A stretch of DNA of 30,507 bases. Origin: Chloroflexota bacterium. Lineage in GTDB: Bacteria > Chloroflexota > UBA11872. The notes below the pieces were generated by a model. That model worked only from the letters and a program-made list of their open reading frames with translations, made no database searches and had not been told where the DNA came from. The first letter of the stretch is position 1, and each line of letters begins with the position of its first letter. The stretch covers positions 1-30,507 of the forward strand of contig JAPPFO010000206.1 of NCBI GenBank assembly GCA_028875175.1. Reading direction: 5' to 3'. Position numbers and translations under genes: made by a program. Positions 26,415 through 30,507 of the stretch are shown here, piece by piece.

Positions 26415-26651
26415 ATGAGCGAAACACAGATTGACGGTTTGGCCGATAGCGCGCACGACGCGTCAGCTCGCGACTTGCAGGTGGCTATCCGGGACGTGCT
26501 CGGCGCATTGCCCAGCGGCGAGAGCCCGGGCCAGTGCCAGGACTGCGGTGGCCAGATTGAACCGCTTCGCCTCGATCTCTTGCCCGGCACGACCCAATGC
26601 GCCGCCTGCGCCCGCCGCCTTGCGCGGATTGCGACGCCCAGCTTGAACTAA
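26415..26651 (+). CDS. short DksA/TraR-type C4 zinc-finger protein
   Basis: A 78-residue protein. The C-terminal half is a DksA/TraR zinc finger: CQDCGGQIEPLRLDLLPG followed by CAAC, with ligands C41, C44, C62 and C65; the I-RL-LP spacing is characteristic. The N-terminal 40 residues replace the long coiled coil of DksA with at most one short helix, so it cannot enter the RNA polymerase secondary channel as full DksA does; it is closer in size to TraR-like proteins. Its role is unknown, though an RNA polymerase-linked function is possible. The start ATG at 26415 has AGGTG upstream. It lies between two hairpins and is 66 bp after hsp20, so some read-through from the heat-shock promoter is possible. 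Confidence 0.75.
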   Translation: MSETQIDGLADSAHDASARDLQVAIRDVLGALPSGESPGQCQDCGGQIEPLRLDLLPGTTQCAACARRLARIATPSLN

Positions 26652-26674
26652 CCCGGGGCGCTCCCACCCTTCCA

Positions 26675-26706
26675 AATGCCTCGCCGGCTCCCCCCGGCGA
26701 GGCGTT
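26675..26706 (+). terminator. strong hairpin between the zinc-finger gene and thrC
   Basis: GCCTCGCCGG (26678-26687) and CCGGCGAGGC (26694-26703) form a perfect 10-bp stem with a 6-nt loop, extended by a T-G wobble and two A-T pairs on the outside. It lies 26 nt after the stop at 26651. Only two T residues follow, so it is a GC-rich terminator without a U-tract, and it could act in both directions. Confidence 0.65.
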
Positions 26707-26759
26707 GGCCACGTCGGGAGCGGTACGCTATCGCTTCCCGTCTTCCATTCACCCAACAC

Positions 26760-27983
26760 GTGCGCTCCGAGTCCGCCGCAACCGGTCTGCGCTGCGTGGA
26801 CTGCCAGCAGTCCCACGAGCTCGACTACCGTTTGGCCTGTGAGGCCTGCGGCGGGCTGCTGGAGATCCAATACGAGCTCCAGCGGCTGACCGATGAACCG
26901 CTGGTCCAATCCCGGCGAACCGGCGTGTGGCGCTACGCCGCCTGGATGCCCGTGCACGACGCGGCAGATTTCGTCACCCTGGGTGAGCAGCCGTCGCCGC
27001 TGTTTCCCGTCCCGCGGCTCGGCGCCGAACTGGGCCTCCGTCGTCTCTGGATCAAGTTCGACGGCTCGAATCCCACCGGCACCGTCAAGGACCGGTCCAG
27101 CCAGACCGCGGTTGCCTGCGCCCGCCAGTTCGGATTCGACACCATCGGCGTGGTTTCTACCGGCAACGCCGCCTCGTCCATTGCCACCTACGCCGCCCGC
27201 GCCGGTCTGCGCGGCCTGGTCTGCTGCTACACGCAAAGCACCGCCGCCAAGATGGCCCACATCGCCGGCGTGGCCAGCGACGTGATCTGGTACGACGGCG
27301 TCTATGACGACATGATCCGGCACTTCGACGCCGCGGTGGATCGCCGCTGGTTCTTCGACGGCGGGGCCACGCGCAACCCGTACAAGCAGGAAGGCAAGAA
27401 GTCGATCGCCCTGGAGACATACGAACAGCTCGGCCGCGCGCCGGATCTGATGGTGTACCCGGTTGGGATGGGCGAGACACTCCTGGCGAGTCAACGCGGC
27501 TGGGCGGCGCTTGCGGCCACCGGGCGCATCGAGAAGCCGCCACGGCCGGTTTCCGCGCAGTCCACCGAGGCCAACACCATCGCCGAGGCCTGGCGATCCG
27601 GCGACGACCTGCGGGCGAAGACGATCGGCTACACGGTTGCCGAAGGCACCGCCGTCGGCGACATGGGGGCCAAGGGCCGGCTGACCCTGCGCCGCATCCG
27701 CGAACAGGACGGATTGGCCGGTGACGTCCCCGATCAGGAAACGCTGGACATGCAACGCCGGCTCGCGCAGGTCGAAGGCCTCTGGGTCGGACCGACCGGC
27801 GCCGTTCCCCTGGCCGTTACGGCTCGGTTGGCGCAGGAGGGTCTGATCGACCCTGACGCCGAAATCGTCTGCATCTCCTCCGAGACTGGCCTCAAGGGCG
27901 ACTGGCCGCCGCTGGGGGTCGAAGGCCAGAAACCCAGCCTTGACTTGATTCGCCGGACCCTGGATGGCGTCTCGAACAAATGA
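26760..27983 (+). CDS. thrC: threonine synthase
   Basis: Converts O-phosphohomoserine to threonine using PLP. From GTG at 26760 it has 407 residues. The N-terminus is a zinc-ribbon typical of one threonine synthase branch (C12, C15, C27 and C30: LRCVDC, ACEACGG). The PLP lysine is K110 in NPTGTVKDRSS; STGNAASSIATYAARAG forms the phosphate/cofactor loop, and SQTAVACARQFG precedes it. The frame is open from ATG 26676, but that codon lies inside a strong hairpin and the extra 28 residues do not look homologous, so I prefer the GTG; neither start has a good ribosome binding site. No hom or thrB is nearby. A related cysteate or diaminopropionate lyase-type function is less likely. Confidence 0.9.
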   Translation: MRSESAATGLRCVDCQQSHELDYRLACEACGGLLEIQYELQRLTDEPLVQSRRTGVWRYAAWMPVHDAADFVTLGEQPSPLFPVPRLGAELGLRRLWIKFDGSNPTGTVKDRSSQTAVACARQFGFDTIGVVSTGNAASSIATYAARAGLRGLVCCYTQSTAAKMAHIAGVASDVIWYDGVYDDMIRHFDAAVDRRWFFDGGATRNPYKQEGKKSIALETYEQLGRAPDLMVYPVGMGETLLASQRGWAALAATGRIEKPPRPVSAQSTEANTIAEAWRSGDDLRAKTIGYTVAEGTAVGDMGAKGRLTLRRIREQDGLAGDVPDQETLDMQRRLAQVEGLWVGPTGAVPLAVTARLAQEGLIDPDAEIVCISSETGLKGDWPPLGVEGQKPSLDLIRRTLDGVSNK

Positions 27984-27998
27984 CCCACCGGAGTGCCC

Positions 27999-28023
27999 GC
28001 GCTTGCGACAATGCGCCAAGCGT
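27999..28023 (+). terminator. hairpin between thrC and the cupin gene
   Basis: CGCTTGCG (28000-28007) pairs with CGCCAAGCG (28014-28022) with one bulged C and a 6-nt loop; a G-T pair extends it. It lies 16 nt after the thrC stop and just before the cupin ribosome binding site. There is no T-run, so it may be a weak terminator or a leader structure. Confidence 0.35.
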
Positions 28024-28043
28024 GACTCACGAGGAGCCTGAGC

Positions 28044-28370
28044 GTGCCGACAACTTCGAACACTGACCGACCCTTTGCGGACATGATGCCCGGCGTTCGC
28101 CGGCGCACGCTGCTATGGGGCGAGACGATGCTGATGGCCGAGATCCACCTGGAGGAAGGCGGCGTGGTGCCCTTGCACGACCACGTTTACGAGCAGATCG
28201 GCTATTGCATCGAGGGCACGTTTGACCTCACGATTGGCGACGAAGTCCACGCCATCGAACCAGGGAACTGCTGGGTCGTTCCGTCCAACGTGCCCCATGA
28301 GGCCACGGCGACCAGCAGCTGTTTCCTGATCGAGGCCTGGAGTCCGGCGCGGGACGACTACAAGGACTGA
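28044..28370 (+). CDS. small cupin-domain protein
   Basis: A 108-residue single-domain cupin. The metal-binding motif 1 is visible as GGVVPLHDHVYEQIGYCIEG (two His and a Glu) and motif 2 as PGNCWVVPSNVPHEATA (His). Such proteins bind a divalent metal and act as isomerases, dioxygenases or sensors; the substrate is not evident. The GTG start at 28044 is preceded by GAGGAG at about 8 nt. The following membrane-protein frame runs through its stop codon, with a CTGA overlap at 28367-28370, suggesting coupling. Confidence 0.8.
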   Translation: MPTTSNTDRPFADMMPGVRRRTLLWGETMLMAEIHLEEGGVVPLHDHVYEQIGYCIEGTFDLTIGDEVHAIEPGNCWVVPSNVPHEATATSSCFLIEAWSPARDDYKD

Positions 28371-28507
28371 ACACCAGCTTCGACACCTCTCGGGTTGACG
28401 CTTCGGCGTCGGCCCCGCGCATCGTTGGGACGATTCTGCGGGACAACGGCCAGCTGGCGCCGTTTCTCCTGGCCGGAAGCGCCGCAACGTCTGCGTTTCA
28501 GCTCATC

Positions 28508-29710
28508 ATGGCCCGCGGATTGGAGCCGCGCGCCTACGCCGAGGCCTTTGCCGTGCTCGGCGCGCTGTCGCTGCTGGTAACTCCGGCCCAGGTCATTCAA
28601 ACGCTGGTGGCGCGCCGAGCCGCCGAACTGGTCGCGCTCGGACGACTCAACGAACTACGAACCCTCACCCGGTCGGTTGTCCGCTGGACCGGCCTCGTCT
28701 CCGTAATCTTGATGCTCGGTATTGCGGCGGCGTCCCCGCTCATTCAGTCCGCGCTGCAATTGACCTCGCCGTGGCCGGTCGTGGTTGCTGGTATTGCCGC
28801 CGGCGGCCTGACATTCGAACCGGTAGCGCGCGGAATCACGCAGGGCGCCCGAGAATTCGTCGGGCTCGGTGTCGCTCTGGCCGCCCACGGCTTCGGACGC
28901 CTCATCGTTGGCGCGGCAACCGTATTGGCCGGCGGCGGGGCCACCGGCGCCCTGTTGGCGAGTCCGGCGTCGGCGCTGGGGGGCATCGTCTTTGGCTGGC
29001 TGAGTGCCCGCGGCGTCTTGAATCGACCCGACGACCCGGCTGAGCAGGAGGCGTCGCCGCTGGGAATTTCGGATCACGTACGCGTGGCGCTGATCCTCTT
29101 CGCGCTAGCCGGACTGCTGCACCTGGACGTATTGGCTGTCAAAGTCTTATTCAGCCCGGATGAAGCCGCCGCCTACGCCGCGCTGGCACTCATCGGACGC
29201 ATCGTCTTCTGGAGCGGAATGATGGTGGGGATCGTGCTCTTGCCCTTCGTCGTCTGGCGGGCGGCCGTTGGCGCGGGAATCATCCGCGCCTACCTGGCGA
29301 GCCTGGCGCTGATGGCCGCGGTTTCCGGCGCCTGCGCACTTATCATCCTGGCCTGGCCGGACGGCGTGTATGGCCTGATCTTCGGTGACCGCTACCCACC
29401 CTACGCCGAACTGCTTCCCCTCTACGTGGCGGCCGCCGCGCTTCTGGCCATCGCCGTGGTAACCGCCAGCCTGCACATCGGCGCCGGTCACCTGCGGGTC
29501 TGGATTGGCCTGGTCGTCATTCTGGCCGCGACGATCGCCGGCTACGCGTTTGCCCACGATTCGCCGCGCACGGTCCTCACCGTGCTGCTGGTCGGGACGG
29601 CCGTCGCGGCTATCTACCTTGTAGCCGAGGCGATTGCGCTCGCCCATCAGAGGCGGGCGGCGGCAGCCAGAGCCGAACGTCAGGGCGCGGAAGTTCCCTC
29701 GCGCCCGTAG
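28508..29710 (+). CDS. polysaccharide flippase-like multi-span membrane protein (Wzx/MurJ-MATE type)
   Basis: From the ATG at 28508 it has 400 residues with about eleven to twelve hydrophobic helices, resembling the oligosaccharide flippases of the MOP superfamily that move lipid-linked sugars across the membrane. The N-terminus MARGLEPRAYAEAFAVL matches the loop after the first helix in that family, so the first helix is missing from this start. The frame is open back to about 28303 and encodes a good first helix (PFLLAGSAATSAFQLI) directly before the ATG, but no ATG, GTG or TTG occurs there; CTG at 28367 overlaps the cupin stop and may be the true start. Sugar-related genes converge at its end, overlapping by 31 bp. 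Confidence 0.7.
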   Translation: MARGLEPRAYAEAFAVLGALSLLVTPAQVIQTLVARRAAELVALGRLNELRTLTRSVVRWTGLVSVILMLGIAAASPLIQSALQLTSPWPVVVAGIAAGGLTFEPVARGITQGAREFVGLGVALAAHGFGRLIVGAATVLAGGGATGALLASPASALGGIVFGWLSARGVLNRPDDPAEQEASPLGISDHVRVALILFALAGLLHLDVLAVKVLFSPDEAAAYAALALIGRIVFWSGMMVGIVLLPFVVWRAAVGAGIIRAYLASLALMAAVSGACALIILAWPDGVYGLIFGDRYPPYAELLPLYVAAAALLAIAVVTASLHIGAGHLRVWIGLVVILAATIAGYAFAHDSPRTVLTVLLVGTAVAAIYLVAEAIALAHQRRAAAARAERQGAEVPSRP

Positions 29711-30054
29711 TCGTCCACCAGCCGCACCACGTCGTCCGGGTGCGGTGTCGAAACCTCCAGCACGCGAACGTCCCCGTGCGGCGCCTCGTACCGGTGCACC
29801 GTGCCGGTGGGCACGCGCACGCTGGCGCCCGCGTCCAGGTCGCGCGTTGCCAACGTATCGGCTGAGTCGCCAACTACCAGCCGCAGCCGCCCGTCAAGCA
29901 CGTAGATCGTCTCGTCCTTTGCTTCGTGGTACTGCAGGCTCAGCCGAGCCCCGGCGTTGATCTCGATGATCTTGCCGATGTACAGCTCGGTTGAGGCATA
30001 AATCACCTCGCGGCCCCACGGTTTGGCCACGATCGTCACGTGCTGATCGCTCAT
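29680..30054 (-). CDS. cupin protein, mannose-6-phosphate isomerase type II-like
   Basis: A 124-residue cupin like the C-terminal domain of ManC/type II mannose-6-phosphate isomerases. It shows KPWGREVIYASTELYIGKIIEI, a motif 1 with LSLQYHEAKDETIYVLDG, and motif 2 PTGTVHRYEAP. It may interconvert fructose-6- and mannose-6-phosphate or another hexose phosphate. ATG at 30054 overlaps the stop of the phosphohexomutase gene (ATGA), so the two are one operon and probably act on the same sugar route. The 3' end overlaps the convergent flippase gene by 31 bp. Confidence 0.8.
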   Translation of the reverse strand: MSDQHVTIVAKPWGREVIYASTELYIGKIIEINAGARLSLQYHEAKDETIYVLDGRLRLVVGDSADTLATRDLDAGASVRVPTGTVHRYEAPHGDVRVLEVSTPHPDDVVRLVDDYGREGTSAP

Positions 30055-30507
30055 TCCAGCTCGATCTCAACCCCGGCCGCTCGCGCTCCGATGTCCAGCA
30101 GCGTCGCCACGCGCGCTTCCGACGTGGTCTCCGTGTAGACCCGCAGCAGCGGCTCGGTTCCTGAAAACCGAATCAACAGCCAGCTCTCGTCGTCCAGGTA
30201 GTACTTGAAACCATCCATCTCGTTGCGGCGCAATACGCGCGACCCGTCGATGGCGTCCGGCAGCCAGGCCTGGACGCGGGCCTCGATATCGCCTCGTTCC
30301 TCGGCCGGGAACTCCAGGTCATACCTGGCGTAGTGATACTCCCGCCCCAGCCTCTCGAACAGTAGCGCCACCAACTCCGCGGGCGTCTTGCCCTCGCGCG
30401 CCATCAGATCCAGGAAATAGAGGCCGGCTACCACACCGTCGCGTTCCGGCATGTGCGGCTGGAAGACGTACCCGCCGCTCTCCTCGCCGCCCAGCACGGC
30501 GTTGAGG
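30051..30507 (-). CDS. phosphoglucomutase/phosphomannomutase (partial, N-terminus off the right edge)
   Basis: The C-terminal 150 or so residues of an alpha-D-phosphohexomutase. The sugar-binding loop GGEESGG is at the start of the visible part and the phosphate-binding loop RFSGTEPLLRVY is near the end. The frame continues off the right edge (LNAVLGGEESGG), so the phosphoserine and metal loops are not visible. Unlike the mutase domain fused to the nucleotidyltransferase at 12126-14594, this part keeps its motifs and may provide the active mutase. It is coupled by ATGA overlap to the isomerase-like cupin. Confidence 0.9.
   Translation of the reverse strand, partial: LNAVLGGEESGGYVFQPHMPERDGVVAGLYFLDLMAREGKTPAELVALLFERLGREYHYARYDLEFPAEERGDIEARVQAWLPDAIDGSRVLRRNEMDGFKYYLDDESWLLIRFSGTEPLLRVYTETTSEARVATLLDIGARAAGVEIELE

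Noticed and set aside
26463..28019. 518-residue open frame on the minus strand
   Set aside because: It is antisense to thrC and the zinc-finger gene and has no recognisable domain.

Overview
The window is GC-rich, densely coded, chromosomal bacterial DNA made mostly of housekeeping genes. Several traits fit an uncultured member of the Chloroflexota or a relative: a short GyrB of about 630 residues, a Tat-type lipoprotein hydrolase, a guanylyltransferase/phosphomutase fusion, an HspR-type operator at hsp20 and tandem Ldh2-family dehydrogenases. That assignment is inference; there is no rRNA or other phylogenetic marker here. No tRNA, rRNA, CRISPR array, insertion sequence or phage cluster was recognised.

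Left part (1-4405). A membrane pyrophosphatase gene (hppA, cut by the left edge), hisC and a NUDIX hydrolase lie on the minus strand, followed by a divergent M29-type aminopeptidase on the plus strand. After a 351-bp gap comes a plus-strand run: gyrB, plsX, a Tat/lipoprotein alpha/beta hydrolase, a GT-C-like membrane protein, a perfect match to the ParB-binding parS consensus (10234-10249), a PduO-type cobalamin adenosyltransferase and a nitrilase-family amidase.

Middle (11791-20128). A DUF971 protein and an 822-residue sugar-nucleotidyltransferase/phosphomutase fusion are on the minus strand. The mutase half of the fusion looks catalytically dead. A family 2 glycosyltransferase diverges from them. 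Purine nucleoside phosphorylase and a Xer-type recombinase (with no lysine in its catalytic hairpin) are on the minus strand. A LarA-family protein and a small unknown protein are on the plus strand, and a dinuclear-metal amidohydrolase is on the minus strand.

Right part (20359-30507). groES is followed by a strongly divergent GroEL-like chaperonin, then a PLP aminotransferase and two Ldh2-type dehydrogenases joined by ATGA overlaps. Next is hsp20, with a clear -35/-10 promoter overlapped by a HAIR-like (HspR) inverted repeat. Then come a short DksA/TraR-type zinc-finger protein, threonine synthase, a cupin, a polysaccharide flippase-like membrane protein, and convergent genes for a mannose-6-phosphate isomerase-like cupin and a phosphohexomutase cut by the right edge.

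Three themes recur. Glycan-precursor functions appear at 12126-15440 and 28508-30507 (nucleotidyltransferase, polyprenyl-sugar synthase-like GT2, flippase, isomerase, mutase). Hydroxy-acid and amino-acid chemistry appears at 17339-25706 (LarA, amidohydrolase, aminotransferase, two Ldh2). Protein quality control appears at 20359-26651 (GroES, odd GroEL, Hsp20). The points most worth a second look are the divergent chaperonin and its operon, the parS site, and the HAIR-controlled hsp20 promoter.
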